From the NCBI RefSeq assembly GCF_963259705.1, contig NC_081847.1:86736485-86800484 (forward strand): 64,000 nt of DNA, read 5' to 3'. The first letter of the stretch is position 1; every line of letters begins with the position of its first letter. The position numbers and the translations under genes were made by a program. Shown one piece after another: positions 32,911 through 44,189 of this stretch. Below the pieces are notes generated by a model. That model saw nothing but the letters and a program-made list of their open reading frames with translations, was not told where the DNA came from and ran no database searches. Source of the stretch: Myotis daubentonii. Taxonomy: Eukaryota; Chordata; Mammalia; Chiroptera; Vespertilionidae.

Positions 32911-35145
32911 AACGTGTGTGAGCTTGATTATCTACGTGTGTCCGCCAAACCCCATCTGTGCATGTCTGTTCAGTATCCCCGCTCTGCACATTGTTCTGCT
33001 TCCTTTGAACTGTCCTTCTGGGTAACTGAATCCCATGCATCCTTCAGGAGCTGGCTGTAGTCCATGTTCATTGTGTGTCCTGGTATCTGCAGTCAATACT
33101 ACACTCACCATATTTATTGCTTGGCTACTTCTTGACATTTGTGCTACTTCTTGACATTTGCTTGGAGATTTGAGCCTGATGTGTACCTTGTATTTTTCTT
33201 TAATTATTTCATGTGCCCAAACCTTCTTTAATCAGCCAAAGCATCTACTCCTTGAGGGAAGAGCTCCTTGTCTTTACTATAATAATCCGTAAGCCTCACT
33301 CCCAGGCAACTCTGATTCAAAGATTGCTGGGCACAAGGAGGTACTCTCTGGGCAAAGTACTTGTTGAACTCTTCTGAATGGTGAATGTCTTGTAGGGCAG
33401 CAGCCTGGGTTTTTATTTCACCCGAAAAAGACAGCTTCCACAGGGGTGTCCAACGTGGCTCTTCGCAGGAGGCCTGTTGGAACTAAGTTGGGATGGAGTG
33501 GTTTTGTGCTAACCTGGAGCAAGCTCATTTTGTACTGTGGGAAATGTTTGGCATGCTATTTTATGGCAGATACCAAATAAGTCTGATGCCTTTAAAATGC
33601 CTGGCTTGCTGAGCTCTCTGTTTCCCAAGTAGCCGATTAAGGTTGTGTGTGGCACTGAGTATTTCAGAGGCAGCAATTGATAAGAGTAATTTAGGATTTC
33701 AGGAAATCAAAAGGGGAGTTTCCTTCAAAAGGAGACTCTCATCAGGGGCTTTGTTACACTGAGAAAGGGTACCCTTCCATAAACTCAAGGGCATTGCTTC
33801 TCTGTGAGCTCTCAGCAATATTAAATGGAATTTCCATATTTTGTCAACCCTAAGACACATTTAAGAAATATTTTTACATCTATGAATTTAGGGTACAGCT
33901 TGCAATCATAATAGACCCGTGGCACTGTGCTATAATGGTTAATTTGGGGCATGGACATCAAAATTTACAAAATGATTGAATGGGGGCTGGAAGAAAATCC
34001 TAAAGATAATAGTTCATCAGTTTTTGTTTTTTAAAAGTTGTGTCATTAGTGATGAAGTAAGGCATGGCATGAATTGGAAAAGGACATGCATTATGGAGGA
34101 GTCACGAAGTAATAAATGTCAGGCACGGAATATGAAGTAGTGATGGGATTAGCTTATTTTTCCTCTTGATGGATGCACAGAGTAATACATGGCAACTGGC
34201 TAAGTCTAAGTGAGTTTAAAAGAGAAATTTAAAATTCTGCTTTAAGATGATGATAAAGCATTGGCCATATTTTTTACTGGCAGAATTATTTCTTACTAAC
34301 CCATTCTGTAATTGTTTATCTAGCATGTAGTGTTTTCTTAGATTCAGTGAAGTCAGCATCAAGGAGGTTTTAACGACATGAAAAAATGAGTAACATAAAA
34401 TTATTCTCATACAATAAAAAAGTACCTTAAGATTCAGGCAGAAAATTTAAGAACCGGGAAGAAATTTGAGTTTACTAGTTACTATTTAGCAAAAGTGTTC
34501 ACCCTTTGAATAACTTATTTTTCTTTTGTCCTTGCTTGAGATTTTTCTATTTTAATTTCTGCATTCGATAATTGGGATACCATGGCTCTTACTGATAAGA
34601 AGGGAACTGGTAACGTTGGTAGGCCTTCTATGTTTAACATTTCTAAGCTTAATACTGAATCAGGTGCCCTGCTTGCTGTGGCTCTCTAACAGCACTTCCC
34701 AGCCATGCCATAAATTAATTCAGGTAGAAGAAAATATCTGTCCCTTTAGCCACAGAGTCCGGGGTGTCTAGAACACCTTGATAAGCTTATTTGGCCAAGT
34801 AATGCCTATATTTTAACCCCAGTGTTGAACAGACACTGTCATTTCCTGGCTGCGTCCTGACAGGGAAAGGGTTGGGAAGCAATGCTCTGACATGTTGCTG
34901 GTTGCTGCTCTACAAGTATATGGAATAGACAATATTAAGGAACCCATCATCTCTAAGGTCCTTCTGGGTTATGTCCAAAAGTCTTCCAGCAAGAGTCATG
35001 CCATTGCTGCCCTGGTCCAGGAATATTTCTTTCCACATTTTTAATCCCAAAGATGTTCTATCGTAATGTACACACCTCTCTCCAACCAAGTAGATGAAGG
35101 AACTTTGTACTAAAGAGTTAAAGCACTTAAATGGGCATTACTTCT
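32911..35145. other. Non-coding stretch, nothing recognised
   Basis: No named repeat. A small direct repeat 'gctacttcttgacatttg' occurs twice at about 33123-33162. No coding support. Confidence 0.4.
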
Positions 35146-35149
35146 ACAA

Positions 35150-35569
35150 AAGGAGTCTTTAAAATGTGGTCTCTGGACCAGCAGAATCAGAGATAATGGA
35201 AACTCGTTAGAAAGGCACAATCTTGGGCCCCAATCCATATTTATGAGTCAGAGATTCTGGGATGGGGCCTAATCTTTCCTTTAAGAAGCCCTCCATGACC
35301 TAGCTGGTTTGGCTCAGTGGACTGAGCATGGGCCAGTGGACTGAAGGGTCCCAGGTTTGATCCTGGTCAAGGGCACATGCCCAGGTTTCAGGTGTGATCC
35401 CTAATGGGGAAGGGGGTGCAGGAGGTAGTCAATCAATGATTCTCTCTCATCATTGATGTTTCTGTATCTCTCTCCCTCTCCCTTCATCTCTGAAATCAAT
35501 AAAAATAATATATTTTTTTAAAAAGTCCTCCACATGATTCTGAGGCTTGCTTGGGTTTGAGAACCACCA
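35150..35569. mobile_element. MER5-type hAT-Charlie split by a SINE
   Basis: The left part (35150-35298: 'aaaatgtggtctctggacca', 'aactcgttagaaaggcac', 'gattctgggatggggcct') and right part (35522-35569: 'cacatgattctgaggcttg', ending ggtttgagaaccacc) join into one MER5 element across the SINE at 35299. Confidence 0.75.
35299..35517 (+). mobile_element. Ves-type SINE inside MER5
   Basis: Head cctagctggtttggctcagt, 'ttgatcctggtcaagggcac', 'aatcaatgattctctctcat', tail aaatcaataaaaataatata. Flanks agaagccctccatga and aaagtcctccacatga form an imperfect target duplication within the MER5 sequence. Confidence 0.92.
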
Positions 35570-35639
35570 ATTTATAGTTTTCAGAACAAATAAAACAAAA
35601 ATAGAGCTCTTGGTCTCTTAACAAAAGACAATGGGATGT

Positions 35640-35758
35640 GGGCCTCAGAATGGGATCATGTTTCCTACTGTCCTTTTGTGTGACTTTGGGCAATATTTCT
35701 TAGCTTGGCTCAAAGCCTCAGTTTCTTCCAGTATAACATGAAGGCAAAGGGTTAGATC
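35640..35758 (+). mobile_element. MIR fragment
   Basis: 'tgtgtgactttgggcaatat', 'gcctcagtttcttccag' and 'gaaggcaaagggttagatc' give forward MIR order. Confidence 0.65.
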
Positions 35759-36029
35759 TTCTCTTGGTTTCTCATGCTCCGTTTTTTTCCCATTGCCCGC
35801 TGTGTTTTCAAACTGCATTAGGTCCCGTGTAGTATCTTTTACAGACCATGGCGGTGGGGGTATGTGTGGGAGTTGCCAGTTCTCGGGATTCTTTCATGAT
35901 GTTGAGGAAGGGAGACCTGCCTCTCTACAGGGGAGAAGCCGGACTTTTCCTGACCAGGGCTTGTCTGGCTTGATGAGTGCATTACTGTGAAGAGGATGAG
36001 GGCACAAGACTTCCTTACTAGTCCCTGGG

Positions 36030-36200
36030 GTCTAATCCTGGTCTGGATATTAACTCCTATTGTGAAATCAGGCAAGTCTTAAAAATTGTCTGTATCCAAT
36101 TCTGCCTGTGATATGAGAAATCAACTAAGGAAATAGAGTTCTATGTATCTAGTACAATGACCACCAGAGAGCACGTATCCAATAAATGCTCCATTTTTCT
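36030..36200 (+). mobile_element. Probable MIR fragment
   Basis: Diverged: 'aatcaggcaagtcttaaaaa', 'ctgcctgtgatatgagaaat' and a terminal tccaataaatgct. Confidence 0.4.
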
Positions 36201-36204
36201 TTCC

Positions 36205-37037
36205 TTTTCAACTCCAATATTTGATTCTTTGGAATTCTTTGCAGACATTAAACCTTGATTTCCGTATTATTATGCAGGTTCCTAAGGTTATCTCTAGCGT
36301 GAAGCCTTTGTTGCCAGCGGTTAGTGTTCTTGCCAGCTCATGGGATTGTCCTGGTCCAGTGAAGCCTGACTTCCTGTCTTCAATCCAATATTTATTGAGA
36401 ACTCTGTGCATTTTTGTTGCTTATGGGTACCAGCAATTTAGGCTCTCCCATAACTCTAGGTTTCCTCTCTAAAGTGCTGGCTAAATTACACAGCATATCC
36501 TTGTTTAAAGGGGGCAGCATAAATGTATAATGTGTGGGTATCAGTAAAATGTCATATTTTAATTAAAATGGTCCTACTGTTAGCAGCATTGCCCTGACAA
36601 AAGGATTAACACCCCCTCTCTCCCCACCCCCTTTCCCCATGTAAGGGAGCATCCTGTCCTCTGGTACCTATTGTCGGGGGGTGTGAGGGAGTTAAGCACA
36701 TGCATAATAGGAGGCAAGATAGTGACCATAGAGGCCTGTCAGTCTAGCTTGGGGAAAATGATCAGATTGGGTAGGGGACACAGAACCCTAGAGGATCTAG
36801 GAAATAGATTGGTTAGCAGTGGTCCCAGCTTAACAAAGAGCCTCTGTCTCCCCATCCCCTCTCTCCCCAACCCCAAAAGTGCTCGCCCCATTCACTCTCC
36901 CATTTTCTCTCCATAGCGATCATGTGGCCCTAGCAGCCCCGGGGCCATTAGCCACACAGCCTCCAAGCAGGCTCCAAGCGAAGCCTGGGTACTGAATACA
37001 CCAGCTGCCTGCCAGCCAGCCAGAATGCAGCCGAAAC
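36205..37037. other. Non-coding stretch, nothing recognised
   Basis: Pyrimidine-rich sections near 36610 and 36850. Frames have no domain. Confidence 0.4.
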
Positions 37038-37050
37038 TGGACTAAGTTTT

Positions 37051-37274
37051 TAAAAAAATTTTAAATATATTTTATTGATTTTTTACAGAGAGGAAGGGAG
37101 AGGGATAGAGCGTTAGAAACATAGATGAGAGAGAAACATCGATCAGCTGCCTCCTGCACACCCCCTACTGGGCATGTGCCCACAACCAAGGTACATGCCC
37201 TTGACCGGAATTGAACCTGGGACCCTTCAGTCCACAGGCTGACACTCTATCCATTGAGCCAAACCGGATAGGGC
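37051..37274 (-). mobile_element. Ves-type SINE, young-looking
   Basis: Reverse: 'tatattttattgatttttta', 'atcgatcagctgcctcctgc', 'ttgaccggaattgaacctgg', head gagccaaaccggatagggc. Target duplication tggactaagtttt (37038-37050) and tggactaagcttt (37275 onward) has one mismatch. Confidence 0.95.
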
Positions 37275-37639
37275 TGGACTAAGCTTTTGATATGGACTAA
37301 ACTTTGGCAGGCACAGAATCTCTGGACCTGGGCCTTATTTCTGGGCCTGATTAAGACAAGACTGGACTTTTTCCACAGTGGATGAATGGAGATGAGACAT
37401 TGCAAATCTGGGGCTGGCTTTAGATTTCCACCCAAATAAATCTTATCATGCCACAACCTCCACACAGGGTCTCTCAGAATGCTTTCCTAGAAATCCCCAA
37501 AAAGAACAGGATTTCTACAAGTGAGACTACCAATGAGAGATTCGCAGGAATTTATCTTAGAATTTACATGTTTTTTTAATGCGTATTATTATTATTATTT
37601 TTTCATAGAATTGTACAGTTCTTAGCATCAGTGATGTAC

Positions 37640-37815
37640 AGACTCTTTCCGATAGGTCATTGTACTTAATTCTTAGCACAGTTTTGTGAGATAGATGTCA
37701 CCTCTGTTTTGGATGAGGAAACTGAAGCTCAATTGGAGTAACTCTCCAAAGGTTACTTGGTATGTGACAAAACCAGAGTATGAGCTCAACTGTTTTTCTT
37801 TCCACGGTCAATGCT
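37640..37815 (-). mobile_element. MIR SINE
   Basis: 'ggatgaggaaactgaagctc' and 'caaaggttacttggtatg' in reverse MIR order. Confidence 0.75.
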
Positions 37816-38204
37816 CTTTCTAGAGAAGACAATATCTCCTAATTATGTATATTTGCTGGGCAAATGGCTTTACTGTTTGCATAAGTGTTTCTCTGATTCA
37901 GGAAGGTGCTGAGATGGTGTTAAAATTCAAGTTTAATCCATCAACCAATTAGTATCTATCAAATGCCTGCTGGGTGCAAAGACTGCATTTGATGCTGTGG
38001 GAAACACCACCAACGAAAAAGATAACACCGATTGCAGTGTAGTGGAGGAAGAGAAATATACACACATGAAGTGAAGGCTCATTCCATAAGGTATCAATGA
38101 GTATTTCAAGTGAGGCAAAGAGTGGTATGAAACCAAGGCTAGGCAGCTCCTTGCAACCAAGCTGGTTAGGAAATGTTTTATGACTTGACATCTCCATCAT
38201 GCTT

Positions 38205-38395
38205 TATTATGTTTCTGACATTACTTAATTTTCATGACAGTCCTGTCCCCATTTTACAGTTGGGTAAATCAAGTCCCAGAGAGGTGAAATGAGCCTCTCT
38301 AATACACCTATTTGGCAATTGTAAGGACGGGAATTAAACCTGGGTCTTTCAGATCCAAGTGTCATGCTCCTTCTGCGACATCATTTATTAGAACT
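38205..38395 (-). mobile_element. MIR SINE
   Basis: 'ccccattttacagttgggta', 'cagagaggtgaaatgag' and 'gacgggaattaaacctgggt' in reverse MIR order. Confidence 0.75.
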
Positions 38396-38689
38396 AAGTC
38401 TGGAAAAGGCTTAGGATGTATGCTTCATCCAGAGTGGGCCTGTAGCAATATAAATGCCAAGACCCAGGGACTTAAAGACCGCAAGATTTTATGAATGAGT
38501 GTTCCAAGGAGTTGCATGGGGAAAGAGTAGTTTCCCTTCAAAGGAAAGGCACTTGTCTGTTCGTTTTTAAAAGCAGCAACACTGCTTTTTGTTCAGGTAT
38601 GTGCCACGCATTCAAACATTCAAACGAGCAGTTGAAAATTTTGTGTACCTCTTTAGAGAGACTCCCATCTCCCACCCCCCAAATACTCC

Positions 38690-39210
38690 TCCAAGCACTA
38701 ACAGGCCGCCTGGTGGGAGGGAGGTGCCGCTGGGGGTGTGGTGGAGGCTGCTGAGAGCTGTGGGCTGCCTTACTCTGACACCGGCCCGAAGGGGTCTAAG
38801 TCTGGTTGGGGTGAGCTGGAGGCCTCCCAGGGACTAAAGTCACCGCGAAGCTCAAAGCACTGTCTTTGAAGTGGGAGGAAGTCCCCAGCAAGGCCCTGCA
38901 GAGGAGCAGTTTCCAAATATTTCAGGAAGTTCAGGCCGCGGCTAAGCAGCCTGTTCCTGGGCTGGAACCAACAGCCTAGGAAGTGGATCCCTCTGGTTAC
39001 TGAACTGCAGTTGTAACTTTCAGGGGCATCAGCCTGCCGGGCTTTGATGGGAGGCGGCAAAACCAGACAGAGGGGGAGGCTTTTGCGCTGAGGGAGGCAA
39101 ATGCTGGCGCAGCCCGGAGGAATGAAATCGACCCACAGCCCCAGGAATGGTATGACCCACAGGGAAGCGCGTTACCAACTGTTTGCTTCAGGAGAAGGTA
39201 CCCAAGGGGC
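38690..39210. promoter_or_regulatory. GC-rich repeat-free block, candidate regulatory element
   Basis: GC-rich compared with its surroundings, with several CpG (for example gccgcgg near 38935, aagcgcg near 39167) and no interspersed repeat. Frames occur on both strands (38491-39212) with no protein family. There is no obvious first exon or canonical promoter arrangement. Enhancer or unannotated promoter is inference only. Confidence 0.25.
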
Positions 39211-39214
39211 AATT

Positions 39215-40295
39215 TGATTTTTTTTTTATAAAGAAAATTTTAAAAAAATGAAGGCTTCTTTTGAAGCAGGGACTTGCTATCTTGGATAAAAATGTCTCAT
39301 ATATTAGTAAAGAGTAAGCCAAGTATAAGGGATGTTTTCTGCTCGTGGTACTTCCTGATAATGGAGCAAAATTTAATTTTCATTAGTAGGCACAGGGATG
39401 GTCCAATTTAAAAAGTCCAAATATGTTAAGCAAATTAGAAAGTTGAGGTCTGTGATACCCGCCACAAACATGTGTGTACACTAAGCACTCAAATATCTAT
39501 TGGTAAAGAATCATAATTTTTCCATTTTTGAAGGCTTTTATCAGAATTCAAATCTTCTGGGTTCTCAAAGTTTAGTCTAGTGTTAATTTTATTATAATCC
39601 ATAGAGAACTGTTAATACATAACAATTCAATTAATTGTTGAACAGCAATTAATAGAAAACTCAGAGTGCACCATACCTGCAACATTATGGGTAAGTGGAT
39701 GTGATAAAATAGCTGGCTAAAAAGCAGTTTTCCCCAATAAGTCATTGATAATGCAACGTTCTGTTATCTGTTCTCGTGAAATTTGTATGGATGGAGATAT
39801 TAAAGCCCAAAGAAGGTAGGCAACTAAAAAATAAGTGATTACATTTTAGATCCAGAGAAAAAACACCCTAGTAATTAATCAAAATCAGCCAAGTCTCTTC
39901 TTTATAGAGGTGGAGTCTGCGGCCAGAGAAGGGCAGTTGCTTGTTCATGCTCATCGAGCCAGGAACAGACTCATGGTGACTACCTAGGGCGCCTCAAGGT
40001 CATCGGGTCAGTGCTTAACCCACCAGGCAACATTTGGCATCCAGTTCTTCAGACCACTGACTGTGCTGCACATGCCTTTGTTTTCCCTGGGAGACAAAGG
40101 GATGAACTAAATGGTTGATCAAGTCCCTTTCCAGGTCAGTGTGCTGAAATCAACTGGAAAATTGGAGGAGCCTGTCATTTTCCTCGTCAGTGAATGGTCA
40201 GAGTCCCCACTTGCAAGCAAACACCACTGAGTTAAAAGAGAAATAGAACCAACAATAAACTTTAATTGACATAGAGATACTTTGATTACTTCCAG
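39215..40295. other. Non-coding stretch, nothing recognised
   Basis: Mostly A/T-rich; a T-run near 39219. No named repeat or frame. Confidence 0.4.
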
Positions 40296-40297
40296 AT

Positions 40298-40333
40298 TTT
40301 TTTAAATACATTTTTTATTGATTTCAGGGAGAA

Positions 40334-40386
<53 letters not shown>

Positions 40387-40518
40387 AACATCAATGATGA
40401 GAGAGAATCATTGACTGGCTGCCTCCTGCACGTCCCCCACTGGGGATGGAGCCCAAATTGAACCATGATCTCCTGGTTCATACCATGACGCTCAACCACT
40501 GAGCCACTGAGGCTGGGC
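40298..40518 (-). mobile_element. Ves-type SINE with expanded GA tract
   Basis: Reverse orientation with 'tttttattgatttcaggga', then a GA expansion, 'aacatcaatgatgagagaga', 'attgactggctgcctcctgc' and the head ctgagccactgaggctgggc. The box B region is shortened compared with other copies. Confidence 0.9.
40337..40382. repeat. (GA)23 microsatellite within SINE
   Basis: Perfect GA run arising from the gagaggaagggagag tract of the SINE. Confidence 0.95.
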
Positions 40519-41473
40519 CCAGGTTTTAATTACTTGGTTATTACCTTAGTCTCCTTACATCTACCAGGCGAGAGCATGCCTCTGCCTTGTTAACACCATC
40601 CTCTCCATCCTGTGCTGTGCCTCTCCCTTGACTGACGACCTTTCGTCCTCTTTGCTTATCGGAGTGTTTTTCTGCCTTCTCCCAGTTGGACTAATTTCCA
40701 TTTCCACGTGGAGATGAGCAGCATTTTCTTATCATGTGTTTTTCATTTTTCCTCAGTGCTTCTGTTTTTTCTTGAAGGGGAAAAATATTTTTAAATCTGC
40801 CAACATTTAAAACTCATGTAAAATAAGCAATTCTCCTATTAAAAATTTAAAATAGTACTAATATAAAATTTATAGTGGCCTTACTGAAATTCCACCAGGG
40901 CTGCCCACTAGGACATGCCCTGGGAACCAGATCAAAGGAACTTTTCCTATCTGCTGCCAACTTTTCTGTCACTGTGTCCCTTTATTTCTTTTTAAAGTCA
41001 GGTTTATTGAGGTATAATTTACATGCGGTGAAATCCACCATTTAGGTATACAGCCCATGAGTTTTGAAAAATGCAAACATTTGTGTAACTACCCACCTCA
41101 ATCAAGATAGAGAACATTTCCATTACTAGAAAATTTCCCTCATGCTTCTTTGAAATTGATTTTGAGTCAATTTCAAAATTCTTTGAAATTACCCCTCCCC
41201 ACATCCTGAGCTCTTGACAACAACAAGCTTTTTGTCTGTCCTTATAACATTCCATTTTCTTTAGAATTATATAAATGGGACAATCCAGCATGTAACTTTT
41301 TGACTTTAGCTGTTTTTATTTAGTGTGGCGAATTTGAGAACTTTTCGTGTTGTGCAGGTGTTGGTAGCTCATTCTTTTATGTTGAGTAATATTGCACTGT
41401 GTGCATTCCAAACTGCACTGGTAAATATGTGCATATACTACAATGTGCACATCCATTCCCTGGTTGATGCACA

Positions 41474-42277
41474 TCTGGTATGATGGACAGACTCTAAGGT
41501 GGCCCTTAGGATCCTTACCTTCTCTGTGTATGCCTTTGATTTCCCTCCTCTCTTTAAGTGTGGGTGGGACTTGTTTCGAACCAATAGAATATGGCAAGGG
41601 TAATGCAATGCCACTTTCATGATTATGTTACTTATATAAAATGGTCCTAATAGACAACTCATTTGAGACACTCTTTGCTGGTTTGAGAAAGTAATCAGTC
41701 ATATAGGAGGAGTCTAAGGATTAAGAGCTAAGGGTGGAGGAGTTGAAGACCACCTCCAGCTAAGAGGCAGCAAAAAAGCTGGGTCTATGAGTCACACTGA
41801 AGCAAGGAAATTAATTCTGCCAACAAGAGAAGTGAGCTGGGAAGCAAATTCTTCCCCAGTCAGTCCTTCAAGTGAGATCGCAGCCCAGTCAACACCTTTA
41901 GTGCAGCTTGTGGGAACCTAAGCAGCTAAGCCAGCGGTTCTCAACCCGTGGGTCGTGACCCCTTCGGGGGTCGAATGGCCCTTTCACAGGGGTCACCTAA
42001 ATACATCCTGCATATCAGATATTTACATTACGATTCATAACAGTAGCAAAATTACAGTTATGAAGTAGCAAAGAAAATAATTTTATGGTTGGGGGTCACC
42101 ACAGCATGAGGAACTGTATTAAAGGGTCGCGGCATTAGGAAGGATGAGAGCCACTGAGCTAAGCCATGCCTTGACTCCTGACTCACAAAAATAATGAGAT
42201 AATAAATGTGCATTTTTCAAGCCACTAAATTTGTGTTAACTTGTTATACATGTTGGACAGCTACAGGGAACTAATAT
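41474..42277 (-). mobile_element. MaLR/ERVL-type LTR inside L1, split by SPIN
   Basis: Phrases 'cttgtttcgaaccaatagaa', 'gagataataaatgtgcattt', 'aagccactaaatttgtgtta' and the end agctacagggaactaata follow a MaLR LTR read backwards. Removing SPIN (41932-42156) leaves about 580 bp. No internal retroviral genes. Confidence 0.65.
41932..42156 (+). mobile_element. SPIN hAT miniature element with perfect duplication
   Basis: Starts CAGCGGTTCTCAACCCGTGG, then 'gggtcgtgaccccttcgg', 'cctgcatatcagatatttac', 'agtagcaaaattacagttat', and ends GATGAGAGCCACTG. It is flanked by agctaagc at 41924-41931 and 42157-42164, a perfect 8-bp duplication. It is the complete counterpart of the damaged copy at 16746. 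Confidence 0.97.
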
Positions 42278-42721
42278 ATGCTAGTTGTTTCCAGTTTTTG
42301 GTGATTACAAATAAAGCTGTCATAAACATTCATATACAAGAATGGGTAAATGCCTGAGTGTGATTGCTGAGTCATATGGTAAATTTATGTTTAACTCTTT
42401 AAGTAACTGCCAAATTGTTTTTCCAAAGTGGCTGTACCATTTTCCATCCCCCTACCAGCAATGTCTAGGAGTTTTAGTTGCTCCACATCCACATCAGCAA
42501 TTGGAATTATCTGGTATTTAAACTTTTAGCTATTTTAATAGGCATGTAATGGTATTAATCTGCATTTCTTTAATGACTAGTGATGTTCAGTATTTTTTCA
42601 TGTGCTTATTTTCCCCATCCATTATCTCTTCTTTGAAGTATCCAAATCATTTACTCATTAAGAAAATTGTTTTGTCATTATTGAGTTGTGATATTTTTTA
42701 TGTATAATGGGTATAATCCTT

Positions 42722-42723
<2 letters not shown>

Positions 42724-42752
<29 letters not shown>
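42724..42752. repeat. (AC)n microsatellite
   Basis: Fourteen AC units at the end of the L1 fragment, a usual place for such tracts. Confidence 0.9.
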
Positions 42753-42754
<2 letters not shown>

Positions 42755-42755
<1 letters not shown>

Positions 42756-43610
42756 TCTATTTCTGACTTTTTATCCTGTTCTATTGGCCCTGACAGCCTT
42801 GTTTATACTGAATGACTCTGGCTATAGCTGATTAGACTGCATCTGATCTGAGCTGGACCAACCATCTCCTCTTTCCCAGGCATTTGGACTTGAGATTCAA
42901 TGAAATCAGCATAGTCTGTGCTGATTTCTAGAAGTGAGAACGTGACAATTCAGGAGCAGGCTATCATTTTGGATCAACCAAGTTCAGCCATTGGGAACAT
43001 AAGAGAAAATACTCTGGTTTGAAGAAAAACAGAGAGAGGAGATTATTGAAGTTCACAATTCTTTTCTTTGGGTTTTATGATTTATTCCTACATTTCTCCT
43101 CCTCCACATGTTTTCTTTCTTGCTTAAGAACCTTTGAGTCAATTTTTGTAGTTGGAACCAAAACTGTGTTGGGTAAGATATGCATCAATCCTTTGCACAT
43201 TCTGTTCCTATAGCTTAGAATGCCATGGTCTAACTGGGTTGTGACTATTGATTCTTGTAGACATCTAAGCATCTTCTGTTTGGTTCAATTTATTCTGGCC
43301 CTCTTCTCAGGAAGAGGCAATATTTTGTTATAATACCTGTTGCTTACCCCTTCCACCACACTTACTATACACTGTTATAGTACTTGAGCTAGAGTTGAGT
43401 TCCAGGATTTTGGTCTTTAGTATTTTGCATCCCCTGGGAAGAGTGTTGGATCCAGACTTATATGCTGGCAAATGTTTGGAATGAATAAATTAATCCAGTG
43501 AATAAATTCAAACACTTGGCTTTTCAACCACCTCAAGGGGCTCATATTCCTCACCTTTGGAAGCAAGGGTAAGAGCGGTAACACTTCCAAGGCTTGTCTC
43601 TGTCCTCTAC
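42755..43610. other. Non-coding stretch, nothing recognised
   Basis: Short frames on both strands at 43019-43272; no named repeat. Confidence 0.4.
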
Positions 43611-43611
43611 A

Positions 43612-43912
43612 GGAGTGGTTCTCAAATGTGGTTGCACATTAGCATCACATGGGGGAGCTTTTAGAAAGTTTTGATGCGTAGGCTGTTCCCCCAGTTAAAT
43701 CACATACTCCGGGGAACAGACCAGAATTAGATTTTTAAACAATCATCTGGTATGGGGAGGCTTAAACAATTAAACAATATAACTAGTACTGATGGCTAGT
43801 TTACACTTCCATAAATGCTGAAGTAATTGGTCTGGAGCATGGCAGGATGGCAGTGTGTTCTAAAAGCTCCCCAGGTGATTCTAATATGCAGCCAAGTTTG
43901 AGACCCCACAGC
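43612..43912. mobile_element. MER5A-type hAT-Charlie with internal insertion
   Basis: Left: 'caggagtggttctcaaatgt', 'acattagcatcacatggggg'. Right: 'taaaagctccccaggtgatt', 'atatgcagccaagtttgaga'. About 100 bp of unplaced text between the halves makes it longer than the usual element. Confidence 0.6.
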
Positions 43913-43956
43913 CCTAGCAGTGGCTTAATTCTCTGGCTCACAGAACAATTCTTTTA

Positions 43957-44170
43957 AAAAATACATATTTTTATTGATTTCAGAGAGGAAGGGAGAGGGG
44001 AGAGATGGAAACATCAATGATGAGAAAGAATCATTGATCAACTGCCTCCTGCATGCCCCCTACTGGGGATTGAGCCTGCAACCTGGGCATGTGCCTTGAC
44101 CTGGAATCAAACCTTGACCTCTTGGTTCATAGGTCCATCATGCTCAATGGTTGAGCCACACCAGCTGGGC
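43957..44170 (-). mobile_element. Ves-type SINE
   Basis: Reverse: 'atttttattgatttcagaga', 'atcattgatcaactgcctcc', head gagccacaccagctgggc. Long duplication tcacagaacaattcttt on both sides (43939-43955 and 44171-44187). Confidence 0.95.
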
Positions 44171-44189
44171 TCACAGAACAATTCTTTAG

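Larger units (their letters stand above)
40990..42715 (+). mobile_element. Old L1 3' region, interrupted
   Basis: The left part (40990-41473) has 'tttattgaggtataatttac', 'atcaagatagagaacatttc' and 'gttgagtaatattgcactg'. The right part (42278-42715) resumes with 'gttgtttccagtttttggtg', 'ctgagtcatatggtaaattt', 'aagtggctgtaccattttcc'. These adjoin in the old mammalian L1 3' UTR, so the LTR between them is an insertion. Confidence 0.85.

Noticed and set aside
32558..33025. 155-codon plus-strand ORF
   Set aside because: It lies mostly in an MLT1 LTR; the peptide is translated repeat.
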